From Shewanellaceae bacterium (lineage in GTDB: Bacteria > Pseudomonadota > Gammaproteobacteria > Enterobacterales > Shewanellaceae): DNA of 17,452 bases. Where the stretch lies: NCBI GenBank assembly GCA_016779685.1, contig JADHND010000008.1, forward strand, positions 1 to 17,452, given 5' to 3'. Positions 7,178 to 15,401 of this stretch are shown in pieces. The position numbers were made by a program, and so were the translations under genes. Under the pieces are notes generated by a model. That model was not told the DNA's origin. It worked only from the letters and a program-made list of their open reading frames with translations, and ran no database searches. Numbering within the stretch: the first letter of the stretch is position 1; every line of letters begins with the position of its first letter.

Positions 7178-8517
7178 GGCATACCTGCTCGACATTGCTG
7201 AGCCATCGCTGCCAGCAACCGGGTACTTTCTCGAATATCGATGACATCATTCATACCTTGAGTTAAAAATTGTAATAAATGGGGGTGCATATCAATAGCA
7301 TGGTCAATTTTACGATCACTACCACTAACATAAGCGCCGATACCAATCAAATCTCGATTACGTTGATAGATACTATATAACTGCCTAAAACTTCGCGCAT
7401 CCTCCTGATGTTGTGTGGTCGTCACCATCGGTAATAAACGTGAAATCGAGGCTTCTAAATCAATTGCTGGATAGACACCCGTCTCAGCCAGTTCTCGACT
7501 CAATAAAATATGACCATCTAAAATTGCTTTAGCCGCATCCGCAATGGGATCATGTTCGATTTCACCTTCCACCAATATGGTGTAGAAAGCAGTGATTGAA
7601 CCCTGATAATCAATACCTTGGCCGGTTCGCTCAATTAAACGAGGTAAACGTGCAAACACAGATGGCGGATATCCCTTCGTTGCCGGCGGTTCTCCGGCTG
7701 CTAAAGCAACCTCTCGTTGTGCTTGCGAATAACGTGTTAAACTGTCCATCAACAACAAGACATTTAAGCCCTGATCACGGAAATATTCTGCAATAAAAGT
7801 AGCGGTTTCACACGAACGAATCCGCATGAGGGGCGACGTGTCGGCTGGAGATGTGACCACGACCGATCGTTGTAGTCCTTCATCGCCTAAACTTTCTTCA
7901 ATAAACTCTTTGACCTCTCGACCACGTTCCCCCACCAAGCACACCACCACCACATCTGCCTCAGTTCCCTTGGTCATCATCCCCAACAAAACACTTTTTC
8001 CGACCCCTGACCGAGCGAATAGGCCCAATCGCTGCCCTTTACCAACAGTTAATAACGTATTGATAGAGCGAACCCCCACATCTAAAGGCTCATCAATTTT
8101 ACGGCGATTTAATGGATTGACATGTTGACTTAAGCGGGGGATCCGATGCGACGTTCCTAAGGGACCGGCACCATCGAGGGGCTGAGCATTGCCGTCTAGG
8201 ATACGCCCTAGAAGTTCCGGCCCTACCTCAATCTCTTGTTTTTCAGCCAAAGGCAAGACCTTTGCTCCAGGTAACACGCCATGCACATCGCCAATCGGCA
8301 TTAAAAACAGTAAATCATTATCAAAGCCTATGACTTCTGCTAAAAACTTTTGAGTCGGTGTTTCAATACGACACATGTCACCAATCGCTGCTTGGCAACC
8401 CTTCGCCTCTAACATCAAACCCACCACCCGCACGAGGTGCCCCGTTACCGAGGGTTTAAAGCGGGGCGTTTGCTGCTCTAACTTAGTTAAAACTTCTTTC
8501 ATCTTGGTTGGGTTCAT
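7174..8517 (-). CDS. fliI: FliI, flagellar export ATPase
   Basis: FliI is the F1-beta-like ATPase that works with FliH and FliJ to deliver substrates to the export gate. The 447 residues show a beta-barrel N-domain (about 20-95), Walker A ARSGVGKS at 168-175, the catalytic-glutamate segment GERGREVKEFIEE (about 196-208), Walker B VLLLMDSLTR at 253-262, and GEPPATKGYPPSVFARLPRL with the IERTGQG loop. The C-terminal region includes SRLLPMVTT and a QLYSIYQRNRDLI stretch. Length is normal. The ATG overlaps the fliH stop as ATGA. The family also includes the virulence-type SctN ATPases, but the surrounding fli genes make FliI certain. Confidence 0.98.
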   Translation of the reverse strand: MNPTKMKEVLTKLEQQTPRFKPSVTGHLVRVVGLMLEAKGCQAAIGDMCRIETPTQKFLAEVIGFDNDLLFLMPIGDVHGVLPGAKVLPLAEKQEIEVGPELLGRILDGNAQPLDGAGPLGTSHRIPRLSQHVNPLNRRKIDEPLDVGVRSINTLLTVGKGQRLGLFARSGVGKSVLLGMMTKGTEADVVVVCLVGERGREVKEFIEESLGDEGLQRSVVVTSPADTSPLMRIRSCETATFIAEYFRDQGLNVLLLMDSLTRYSQAQREVALAAGEPPATKGYPPSVFARLPRLIERTGQGIDYQGSITAFYTILVEGEIEHDPIADAAKAILDGHILLSRELAETGVYPAIDLEASISRLLPMVTTTQHQEDARSFRQLYSIYQRNRDLIGIGAYVSGSDRKIDHAIDMHPHLLQFLTQGMNDVIDIRESTRLLAAMAQQCRAGMP

Positions 8518-9539
8518 ACATCAGGCTCGTTGGCAGGCGGCAGCAACTCGGCCTCAGTTGCTGTTTCGCGTGTTTCTAAATGAATCGACTCCGCATCGTC
8601 AACCGGCTGCGCATCGATATCAGCTAATTCGGCTTCCATTGTGGTCTCAGCCGGATCCGCCATCTCGAGGTTGTCGGCTGCTTCAACGTCACTTAACTCT
8701 TCGGGTGTCGGCGGATGAGACACGTCAGGAGGTTGGCTGGTGACTTCAACGTAGGGCTCGGGTGGCACTTGCTGCTGGTGCAACACAGCCTGAAAGATTG
8801 CTTGGAGACGAGTTGCTAGGGTTAAATCTACTTCAGAATGGGTCGTTTCGATTCTTAATTCACCGCGCTGTAAATGAGCATCCACCTCAATGCTCCAATG
8901 TTGTTCGGAGAATTGGTCTTCGCCAAAAAATGTGATCACCAAGGCCCGATCATCAGGATGGAGATTTAAAATAATGTTTTGGTGTTGATAAGGCAAGGCC
9001 TCAACGCCACGACGAATTAGGGTAATGATGTTCTCAGGGTTAACTCGGATAGATTCGAGCAAGACCCCTTCAGCTAAGGCGGTGACGAGTAACAACATTT
9101 GCTGTTCTATGTCATGCTCTAAACTAGAAATGGGTTGACTTAACTGTGTCATCAAACCATGAAATTCATCGACCAACGTTTGTGCTCGCTTTAATCCAAG
9201 TTGCAGACCTTCTGTTTCTCCAAGCGCTATGCCTTCTTGTTTGCCGATGTCAAAGCCTTGTGGTTTACCTTCCTCTATACCTTGCTCAAGACCAACTTTG
9301 CGACCTTCAACGATACCTTCTTGATGGGCATCATGGCGAATACGCTCAATTTCATCTAAGGTCGGTAGAACCAACTGCTCAGATTTAAGTTCTTCTGGCT
9401 CTTTGAGTTCAAAGGTGTGATTATAAGCGTTGTTGAAAATGGCTTCTCGACTCAGTGTTACATCTGGATAAGGCCATGATTCAAGGCCTTCAAGGCGGGT
9501 GTCAGCGATGGCTTTACCTAGAATGAGCATCTCATCCAT
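8514..9539 (-). CDS. fliH: FliH, FliI regulator/stalk, with 11-fold GxxxG repeat and acidic tail
   Basis: FliH forms dimers that hold FliI, limit its ATPase activity and dock it to FliN and FlhA. At 341 residues this is about 100 longer than the common form. Near the N-terminus SWPYPD (about 21-26) resembles the short Trp/Pro docking motif. Glycines occur at 75, 79, 83 and so on to 115, eleven in exact steps of four, the GxxxG helix-packing repeat known in FliH. The FliI-binding C-domain follows at about 145-253 (EQQMLLLVTALAEGVLLESI, LNLHPDD, RGELRIETTHSEVDLTL). Residues about 257-341 are a Pro/Glu/Asp/Ala tail beyond the usual end. The start overlaps the fliG stop by one base (TAATG), with GAGGA upstream. 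Confidence 0.95.
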   Translation of the reverse strand: MDEMLILGKAIADTRLEGLESWPYPDVTLSREAIFNNAYNHTFELKEPEELKSEQLVLPTLDEIERIRHDAHQEGIVEGRKVGLEQGIEEGKPQGFDIGKQEGIALGETEGLQLGLKRAQTLVDEFHGLMTQLSQPISSLEHDIEQQMLLLVTALAEGVLLESIRVNPENIITLIRRGVEALPYQHQNIILNLHPDDRALVITFFGEDQFSEQHWSIEVDAHLQRGELRIETTHSEVDLTLATRLQAIFQAVLHQQQVPPEPYVEVTSQPPDVSHPPTPEELSDVEAADNLEMADPAETTMEAELADIDAQPVDDAESIHLETRETATEAELLPPANEPDV

Positions 9540-10594
9540 TAAACATATTCCTCACCACTTTGCTTACCGAGCATAATTTCATCGTTATCAGCCATACGCC
9601 GTGCGATAGCTACCACCTCTTTCTGAGCAGCTTCCACCTCACTTAGTTTAACCGGCCCCATGGTAGCCAAATCATCACGCATCATTTCTGCGGCTCTGAC
9701 GGACATGTTGTTTAATAGCTTATTGCGAAGGGGATCATCGGCACCTTTTAGCGCAATTTTTAACAAATCTCCCGTGATCTCACGTAATACCGCTTGTAGC
9801 CCCAAATCATTGACTTCAATTAAGTCATCAAAGACAAACATCAACTCTTGAATTTCGGTCGCAGTGTCTTCATCCGCTTCACGTAACCATTCCATCATTT
9901 GCCCCTCAACCGAAGAGTCTAAGTAGTTCATGATATTCGCCGCTGCTTGAAGCCCACCTAGCTTCGTCGCTTGTGCACCCGAATGGCCTGCAAATTGTTT
10001 TTCCATAATATCATTCAGTTCATTGAGAGCTGAAGGATGAACTTCTTCTAAGTGCGCAATGCGCATCATGAGATCCAAACGCACATTTTCTGGGATAAGT
10101 GCAAAAACTTCTGCCGCTTGATCAGCATCTAAATAAGACAACACAATGGTTTGTATCTGTGGGTGCTCGTTCATGATGATGTTCGTGACTTGTTTTGAAT
10201 CCATCCAGCGTAAGGTATCAAGCCCTTTAGCTCCCTTACCTTGAGCAATTTGATCCAATACATTACCCGCTTTGTCTTCACCCAATGCAGATATCAGTGC
10301 GTTTTGTAAAAACTCTTTAGAATTCAGCCCAATCGCTGAATACTGTTGCAATTGATCCAAAAACAGCCGATAGACAGCAACCACCTTGTCTTGGGTCACA
10401 TCCTTCAAGTTGGCCATCGCTAAACTCACCGATTGAACTTGTCGAGGTTCCAAATTCTTTAAGATGGTGGCGGTGCCGTCTTCACTCAAACTCAACAGCA
10501 GGATTGCCGTTTTATCGACACCCGATAGTTCATTGACATCAAACAGATCCTCTTCATCTTCTTCTGAATTTTCAATATCGTCTTCATCAGCCAT
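9539..10594 (-). CDS. fliG: FliG, flagellar motor switch protein
   Basis: FliG is the C-ring protein that binds FliF and contacts the stators to generate torque. Its 351 residues begin with a very acidic extension (residues 1-22, including DEDDIENSEEDEEDLF), then LSGVDKTAILLLSLSEDG, the normal domain start. The middle-domain EHPQ motif appears as NEHPQIQTIVLSYLD (about 142-156). The C-terminal torque domain carries MFVFDDL, the charged LREITGDLLKIALKGADDPL stretch, and NMSVRAAEMMRDDL. It ends GPVKLSEVEAAQKEVV and EEYV, as in many FliG. AGAGGA lies about 12 bases before the ATG. It follows fliF by 25 bases and overlaps fliH. Confidence 0.98.
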   Translation of the reverse strand: MADEDDIENSEEDEEDLFDVNELSGVDKTAILLLSLSEDGTATILKNLEPRQVQSVSLAMANLKDVTQDKVVAVYRLFLDQLQQYSAIGLNSKEFLQNALISALGEDKAGNVLDQIAQGKGAKGLDTLRWMDSKQVTNIIMNEHPQIQTIVLSYLDADQAAEVFALIPENVRLDLMMRIAHLEEVHPSALNELNDIMEKQFAGHSGAQATKLGGLQAAANIMNYLDSSVEGQMMEWLREADEDTATEIQELMFVFDDLIEVNDLGLQAVLREITGDLLKIALKGADDPLRNKLLNNMSVRAAEMMRDDLATMGPVKLSEVEAAQKEVVAIARRMADNDEIMLGKQSGEEYV

Positions 10595-10619
10595 GATAAA
10601 TTCAATTTCCTCTTTGTCA

Positions 10620-12524
10620 TTAATCGTCAGCTAACCATGAGCGTACAACTTGTATCGATAGCTCAGGTTCATTCAAGACCAAGGCTCGAATAGCCTGCAA
10701 CATATCCTCATCTTTATGTAGATCTGGAATATCAATAGAACCATCTTCACTATAACTGTATTTACCATCTTCATCATCTAAGACACCGATAGCATCATGC
10801 GCTAAATCATCCTCCATCGTAGCCAGCTCATGAACATCATCTACCAAGTCATCTTCTTCAACCTTCAACAGACGCATCACCAATGGCCGTATGATAATAA
10901 AGATGAGGGCAATGCCTATGATAACGGCCGCCGCCAGCTTAATGGTTCGCCAAAACATCGGATGCTCCCAAAACATAGGCTCTATTTTGGGTATTTCAAT
11001 TTCTTCAAGGAATTTCAAATTCACTACTTCGAGGACATCGCCACGAGCTTGTGAAAAACCAATGGCACCTTCGAGTAAACGGCGGTAGCCCAACAGTTCT
11101 TCATCGGTACGTGGCACCCGAATATACTGCGGTATTTTTTCCTCTTCTGATTCTTCTTCCGCAGTTTCCGTGTCTTCTTCCTCGGCGGCATCCGCCTCTG
11201 ATGCTGCCTCATCGCTCGCCGCTTCTTCCGTATCATCCCCGAAGTCTTCATCAAGGCCAACATCTTCTATTTCTTGCTCTTCCAGTCGATAATTGATGGC
11301 AACGGATACACTCACACGTCGAACAACCCCAATTTGTTGTTTTGTATGGCTAATCGTGGTGTCCAGTTCATAGTTACGGGTGGCTTCTGAATGGTTCGTA
11401 GTCGGCACCATATTTTGAGCATTCTCTCCGACAGCTTCTTGAGGTATATTCGACTCCATCGGTGGCTGATTGGTTAACGCTCCTGGAATGCCTGAGGTAG
11501 CGCCTCCTTTGCTCTCATTTTCAACCAGCATTTCGCTTCTAATGGCCGGCATATCTGGATTATAACGCTTGGTTGTCTGTTCAACCGACGTAAAATCCAT
11601 CATGACATCAACCTGCGCGATATAATCATCTCTGCCCAAAATAGGGATTAAGATAGAATCAATTTTCTCTAGGTATTCTCGCTCTTTCTTCTTAGCCAGC
11701 TCCAACTCTCGCTTCGCTCTGGCTGCCAATATATCTTGCGATCCTGAATTCAGCAACCTGCCATTCTGATCAGTTACGGTCACTTTCAGCGGATTCAATC
11801 CACGAACGGCGGATGCCACAATATCCACGATGGCATCCACTTCTTCTTGCTCTAGCGAATGCGTTTGTCTTAGATTCAAAACCACAGTTGCACTAGGTGC
11901 TTTTTGTTTACGAGCAAATACATTTTCTTTTGGAAGGGCTAAGATGACTTTAGCCCGTTTCACATTTTTTAATTCTTCAATGGTGGCTGCTACGTTTTTC
12001 TCTTGTTCTAATTTTAAGCGGGCAGTTTCTAAGCGTTGGCTAACGCCAAAGCCACTGTCTTCTGCTAAGTAATTTTTTTTGAGATCTTTGGGGTTCATTG
12101 AGACCCCTTCGCGCAACAACAACAACTTCACATCTTGATACTGGTTTTCAGGGACGTAGATGACATTCACTTTTAATTTATATTCAATATCATTTTTTTC
12201 TAAGGTATCTAAAATGGGAATCATATCTTCGACTTCCATTTTAGCAAGTGGACGCAACTCGGGCTGATTTGCCCACAAAAAAATTAAGACAGCAATCACC
12301 AAGCACACCAACAACGCAATGATCATGGTGATTTGGCGAATGGTGTCACCATCTCCAAATAAACTCGGAATTTCCGGCACAAAAGGGTCTACATCAACAG
12401 CAGCAATGCCGCTGTTGATGTCACCCATATTAACATCGTCTATTGCTTCGGTATCTTCGACGAGTGAGTCTTCAGCCATCCCTAGCTCAAGGGTCTCTTC
12501 TGTGTCCTTCGACTCTTCTGCCAT
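10620..12524 (-). CDS. fliF: FliF, MS-ring protein with acidic periplasmic insert
   Basis: FliF builds the inner-membrane MS ring that houses the export gate and anchors FliG. The 634 residues comprise an acidic cytoplasmic head (1-60), transmembrane helix 1 (about 65-85), the two periplasmic YscJ/FliF-type ring-building modules (about 90-265; GVSMNPKDLKK and SQRLETARLKLEQEKN), a further periplasmic region with GIPGALTNQPP (345-355), and helix 2 (about 527-549). The C-terminal FliG-binding tail is ALVLNEPELSIQVVRSWL (614-631). Between RLEEQE and KIPQYIRVP lies a roughly 50-residue tract of Glu, Asp, Ala, Ser and Thr. The start ATG has a weak GGAT 6 bases upstream. Located 22 bases after fliE. 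Confidence 0.97.
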   Translation of the reverse strand: MAEESKDTEETLELGMAEDSLVEDTEAIDDVNMGDINSGIAAVDVDPFVPEIPSLFGDGDTIRQITMIIALLVCLVIAVLIFLWANQPELRPLAKMEVEDMIPILDTLEKNDIEYKLKVNVIYVPENQYQDVKLLLLREGVSMNPKDLKKNYLAEDSGFGVSQRLETARLKLEQEKNVAATIEELKNVKRAKVILALPKENVFARKQKAPSATVVLNLRQTHSLEQEEVDAIVDIVASAVRGLNPLKVTVTDQNGRLLNSGSQDILAARAKRELELAKKKEREYLEKIDSILIPILGRDDYIAQVDVMMDFTSVEQTTKRYNPDMPAIRSEMLVENESKGGATSGIPGALTNQPPMESNIPQEAVGENAQNMVPTTNHSEATRNYELDTTISHTKQQIGVVRRVSVSVAINYRLEEQEIEDVGLDEDFGDDTEEAASDEAASEADAAEEEDTETAEEESEEEKIPQYIRVPRTDEELLGYRRLLEGAIGFSQARGDVLEVVNLKFLEEIEIPKIEPMFWEHPMFWRTIKLAAAVIIGIALIFIIIRPLVMRLLKVEEDDLVDDVHELATMEDDLAHDAIGVLDDEDGKYSYSEDGSIDIPDLHKDEDMLQAIRALVLNEPELSIQVVRSWLADD

Positions 12525-12546
12525 GCATTATCCATCATGTATGTGA

Positions 12547-12873
12547 TTAAACTGGCATATTCATAATACTTTGATATGCTTCAACAAACTTATTTCTCAC
12601 TTCCATCGTTGCTGAGAATGCGACACTGGCTTTTTCACGCGCAATCACGGTATCTGATAAAGTTACCGTGGTATCGCCCATATCAAGTCGTGTAGCTAAG
12701 TCTTTAGAATTTGCTTGTAACTGGTTCACATGACCAATGGCTTGCGCCATCGCATGACTAAAATCCATCCCAGCTACATTCTTAACGTCTTGAGTGCGCA
12801 CCGCTTGAAATGGTGACATCTCGTGCAATTGAGACCGCATTTCTTGCAACAAATCGCTTTTGGATATTTCCAT
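12547..12873 (-). CDS. fliE: FliE, hook-basal body junction protein
   Basis: FliE is the first exported rod component, joining the MS ring and export gate to the rod. The 108 residues have a charged N-terminus, DFSHAMAQAIGHVNQLQANS mid-protein, and the strongly conserved C-terminal pattern in KASVAFSATMEVRNKFVEAYQ followed by a short MNMPV end. ATG codons at 12885 and 12873 are in frame; the second is chosen because GGAGG lies 5 bases before it, and the first lacks a ribosome-binding site. The gene opens the fliEFGHIJ unit, about 68 bases past a sigma-54 promoter. Confidence 0.96.
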   Translation of the reverse strand: MEISKSDLLQEMRSQLHEMSPFQAVRTQDVKNVAGMDFSHAMAQAIGHVNQLQANSKDLATRLDMGDTTVTLSDTVIAREKASVAFSATMEVRNKFVEAYQSIMNMPV

Positions 12874-12915
12874 ACCGTCCTCCATGAGTTGTTTGCTTTG
12901 GCGACCATCAACAGC

Positions 12916-12923
12916 GTGATCAC
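12916..12923 (-). promoter_or_regulatory. Short palindrome GTGATCAC in the fliE leader
   Basis: A perfect 8-base palindrome centred about 10 bases past the predicted fliE transcription start. Its position parallels the dyads in the flrB and fliK leaders, but an 8-base palindrome can occur by chance and the sequences differ, so a regulatory role is only a guess. Confidence 0.25.
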
Positions 12924-12939
12924 CCTTCTAGTTAATTGA

Positions 12940-12955
12940 TGCAATTTTCTTACCA
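12940..12955 (-). promoter_or_regulatory. Sigma-54 (-24/-12) promoter for fliEFGHIJ
   Basis: On the minus strand the element reads TGGTAAGAAAATTGCA. The invariant GG (12953-12954) and GC (12941-12942) are 10 bases apart, and TTGCA is a perfect -12 box; the -24 box has TGGT in place of TGGC. It starts 12 bases after the flrC stop. The predicted start site is about 12929, giving a 55-base leader. No terminator separates it from flrC. Confidence 0.8.
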
Positions 12956-12967
12956 GCTATCACTTTT

Positions 12968-14326
12968 TTAACTCACTGGTAATTCAATACCGAGATCTCT
13001 CATATTGGCTAATTTATAGCGCAATGTACGCGTACTAATACCCAGTTTCTGAGCCACATCTTTGCGGCAGCCTTGGTGTTGTTGAAGTGCTTCTAAAATG
13101 ATCTGATATTCTTGCATCCGCATGGAACTATTTAAAGTTTCGCCATCAACGAGTGTGTCTGGTATGTCTGGACTAGATAAAGACGATATAGATTTTGGTT
13201 CGATGACGGGTGTGGCTTCTACATGCTCTAAGACAATGTCTTCTTTTGTAATCGCACCATGCGGATGTAAGATAAGTGCTCGCTGAATAACATTGTCCAA
13301 TTCACGAACATTACCAGGCCAAGTGTAATTTTGCAGCTTGGCTTGAGCCCCGTCGTCGATTTCCACAAAGGGCTGACCATGCTTTCGCAATAAGAACTGC
13401 ACTAAGGGCAAAATATCTTGCGGACGTTCCACCAACGGCGGCAGCATTAAAGGAAACACATTCAAACGATAATATAAATCTTCCCGAAAAGTTTTGGCCT
13501 CTACGCAGGCTTTCAAATCACGATTGGAAGTCGCAATGACGCGAACATCTAAAGGAATGGTTTTGCGGCTACCTAGACGCTCAACCTCTTTCTCTTGCAA
13601 GACACGCAGCAATTTAGCCTGTAAGCCCAGCGCCATTTCTGAAATCTCATCTAACAACAAAGTACCTTCTTGAGCTTGCTCAAATTTACCTGGACAAGCC
13701 TGATACGCTCCCGTATAAGCGCCTTTCTCATAACCAAACAACGTCGCCTCCAACATATTTTCTGGAATAGCGGCGCAATTAATGGCCACAAAAGACTTTT
13801 TATAACGTGGTGAGGCTTGATGAATATAATGAGCAAACACTTCTTTTCCAGCGCCACTCGGACCTGATATCATGACTGAGGCATCTGATTGAGCAACCTT
13901 CTTAGCCAATTGAAACAATTCAACGCTTTTAGGATCAGCGGCAATAATTTCTGAGTTCTCAGCATGCATCGGCATAAAACGGGAAACCTGATTCAGTAAC
14001 ACTTCAGGTGAAAATGGTTTGACCAAATAATCTAGAGCCCCTAACTTCATCGCTTCCACAGCCTTGTTTACATCTGCGTAAGCCGTCATTAACAGCACGG
14101 GTATATGTTGAAAGTTTTGTTGCACATAACGTAATAAGCCAATGCCATCCATCCCCGACATTTGAATATCTGATACGACCACATTAATTGGATGCGCCTT
14201 TAAAGCAACGATGGCAGCTTCGGCACTGCTCGCTTGAATACAATCAATTTTAGCCAGCGCTAATGTTTCAACTAAGGCTTCTAACAAAGCCTGATCATCC
14301 TCTACCAACAATACTTTATATTGCAT
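12968..14326 (-). CDS. flrC: FlrC/FleR-type sigma-54-dependent response regulator
   Basis: An NtrC-family regulator that, once phosphorylated by FlrB, activates sigma-54 promoters of basal-body and hook genes. In 452 residues: a receiver domain (1-118) with the acidic pair ED/D at 9-11, phospho-acceptor D53, T81 and K103; an AAA+ domain with Walker A GPSGAGKE (155-162), the sigma-54-contacting loop GAYTGA (202-207; GAFTGA in most relatives), Walker B LLLDE (223-227), and WPGNVREL; and a C-terminal Fis-type helix-turn-helix (CRKDVAQKLGISTRTLRYKL). A TTG at 14341 would add five residues, but the ATG at 14326 has AAGGAG 6 bases before it. It overlaps the flrB stop by 11 bases, so the two are coupled. 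The fleR name is the Pseudomonas equivalent. Confidence 0.95.
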   Translation of the reverse strand: MQYKVLLVEDDQALLEALVETLALAKIDCIQASSAEAAIVALKAHPINVVVSDIQMSGMDGIGLLRYVQQNFQHIPVLLMTAYADVNKAVEAMKLGALDYLVKPFSPEVLLNQVSRFMPMHAENSEIIAADPKSVELFQLAKKVAQSDASVMISGPSGAGKEVFAHYIHQASPRYKKSFVAINCAAIPENMLEATLFGYEKGAYTGAYQACPGKFEQAQEGTLLLDEISEMALGLQAKLLRVLQEKEVERLGSRKTIPLDVRVIATSNRDLKACVEAKTFREDLYYRLNVFPLMLPPLVERPQDILPLVQFLLRKHGQPFVEIDDGAQAKLQNYTWPGNVRELDNVIQRALILHPHGAITKEDIVLEHVEATPVIEPKSISSLSSPDIPDTLVDGETLNSSMRMQEYQIILEALQQHQGCRKDVAQKLGISTRTLRYKLANMRDLGIELPVS

Positions 14327-15365
14327 GCGTTTCTCCTTCAACGCTGACCCTAGGAAAGGTCAACAGTACAATGCATCCTTGTTGAGCTTCACTTTTTAAT
14401 AGAAGCTGCCCGCCATGATAGCGCATCACTTTATGCACCACCGCCAATCCTAAGCCTGTACCATCGGACTTACTGGTATAAAAGGGTTGCGTAATTTTAG
14501 CTGCCAGTGCTGGTTCAAAACCACAACCATCATCCTTTATTGACAACACCAAATGCGTTTCAAGCGCGTACAACTCGATGACAATGAGTGAAGCTTTGGC
14601 TTCAATGGCATTCATCAATAAATTATTCATCACTGAATTTAACGCATGTTGATGACCATCTATCTCACTAATAGCCTTGATGTTGACGACCACTTGGCAT
14701 TGATGTTGGCGCATCATCGGCTCCGTCACATCGATGGCTGTTTCGATAACATCCGTTAACATCATTTTTGCTAAGGGCAAGCGTTCATCTTTAGCAAACA
14801 ACAGTAAATCCTTAACTTGATTGCCTAATTCTTGCAATCGGTTTAATAATTTAGCTTGAAATTTTTTGCGAACAGGCAGGGAGAGTTGTTCATGTTGTAA
14901 ATGCGAAGCATACAACAAAGCTGCGCTCAAGGGCGTACGAACTTGATGCACTAAAGTGGCCACCATTTCACCGAGTGCCGATAAACGTTGTAAATGGGCT
15001 ATACGCTGTTGTAGCTCTCTGGTTTCGGTTAAATCAGTTAAGACAATCAGTTCACCCATCTGATCAGCCAAAGCAGTTAACGAAATTTTGACACGACGCC
15101 CATCTCGTAAGGATACTTCATGACCATCGTCTTCTTGTGGCGAAAACGCACGATCAATGACCTTTATCCAACGCTGATGATGTAAGGGCTCGCCCAACAA
15201 CGCCAATGCGACTGTATTGGCCTCAACGATAAAACCATCCGCATCCAATATGACCACCCCAGTTGGCATCGCCTGTAACAGGGCTTGCAATCGGTTGCTC
15301 TGGAGCAATCGCTCATGTTGAGGTAGCAGGGCATCCACCCAAGCATCTATCGCTGACGAACTCAT
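14316..15365 (-). CDS. flrB: FlrB/FleS-type soluble sensor histidine kinase
   Basis: The partner kinase of FlrC, likely cytoplasmic since no membrane segment is present. In 349 residues: a PAS-like sensor domain (about 23-112; MPTGVVILDADGFIVEAN), a HisKA dimerisation domain with phospho-acceptor H140 in LVHQVRTPLSAALLYASHL, and a HATPase domain with N-box NSVMNNLLMNAIEA (243-256), G1 DDGCGFEP (278-285) and G2 GTGLGLAVVHKVM (302-314). The HQVRTPLSAALLY segment closely resembles FleS/FlrB proteins. The ATG has AAGGA about 6 bases upstream and lies 26 bases past the predicted sigma-54 start site. What the PAS domain senses is unknown; checkpoint signalling from the assembling basal body is the accepted role in relatives. 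Confidence 0.94.
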   Translation of the reverse strand: MSSSAIDAWVDALLPQHERLLQSNRLQALLQAMPTGVVILDADGFIVEANTVALALLGEPLHHQRWIKVIDRAFSPQEDDGHEVSLRDGRRVKISLTALADQMGELIVLTDLTETRELQQRIAHLQRLSALGEMVATLVHQVRTPLSAALLYASHLQHEQLSLPVRKKFQAKLLNRLQELGNQVKDLLLFAKDERLPLAKMMLTDVIETAIDVTEPMMRQHQCQVVVNIKAISEIDGHQHALNSVMNNLLMNAIEAKASLIVIELYALETHLVLSIKDDGCGFEPALAAKITQPFYTSKSDGTGLGLAVVHKVMRYHGGQLLLKSEAQQGCIVLLTFPRVSVEGETHAI

Positions 15366-15382
15366 TCACATCCTTGTTTTAA

Positions 15383-15400
15383 CAGGTATCATATTACCTG
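15383..15400 (-). promoter_or_regulatory. 18-bp dyad over the predicted flrBC transcription start
   Basis: Perfect 6-base arms CAGGTA and TACCTG flank a 6-base centre. It covers the start site predicted from the sigma-54 element (about 15391), a position typical of a repressor operator or leader site. The arms do not fit the FleQ box I know (GTCA...TGAC). The binding protein is unknown. Confidence 0.4.
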
Positions 15401-15401
15401 C

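Noticed and set aside
7174..8517. Alternative that the ATPase and gate genes belong to a virulence type III secretion system
   Set aside because: fliE, fliG with full torque domain, fliM with a CheY-binding motif, fliL and FlrBC are flagella-specific, and no injectisome needle or secretin genes are present.
11051..11296. Plus-strand Pro/Leu-rich reading frame opposite the fliF acidic tract
   Set aside because: It is a shadow of the repetitive GAA/GAG codons on the minus strand and has no independent ribosome-binding site that stands out.
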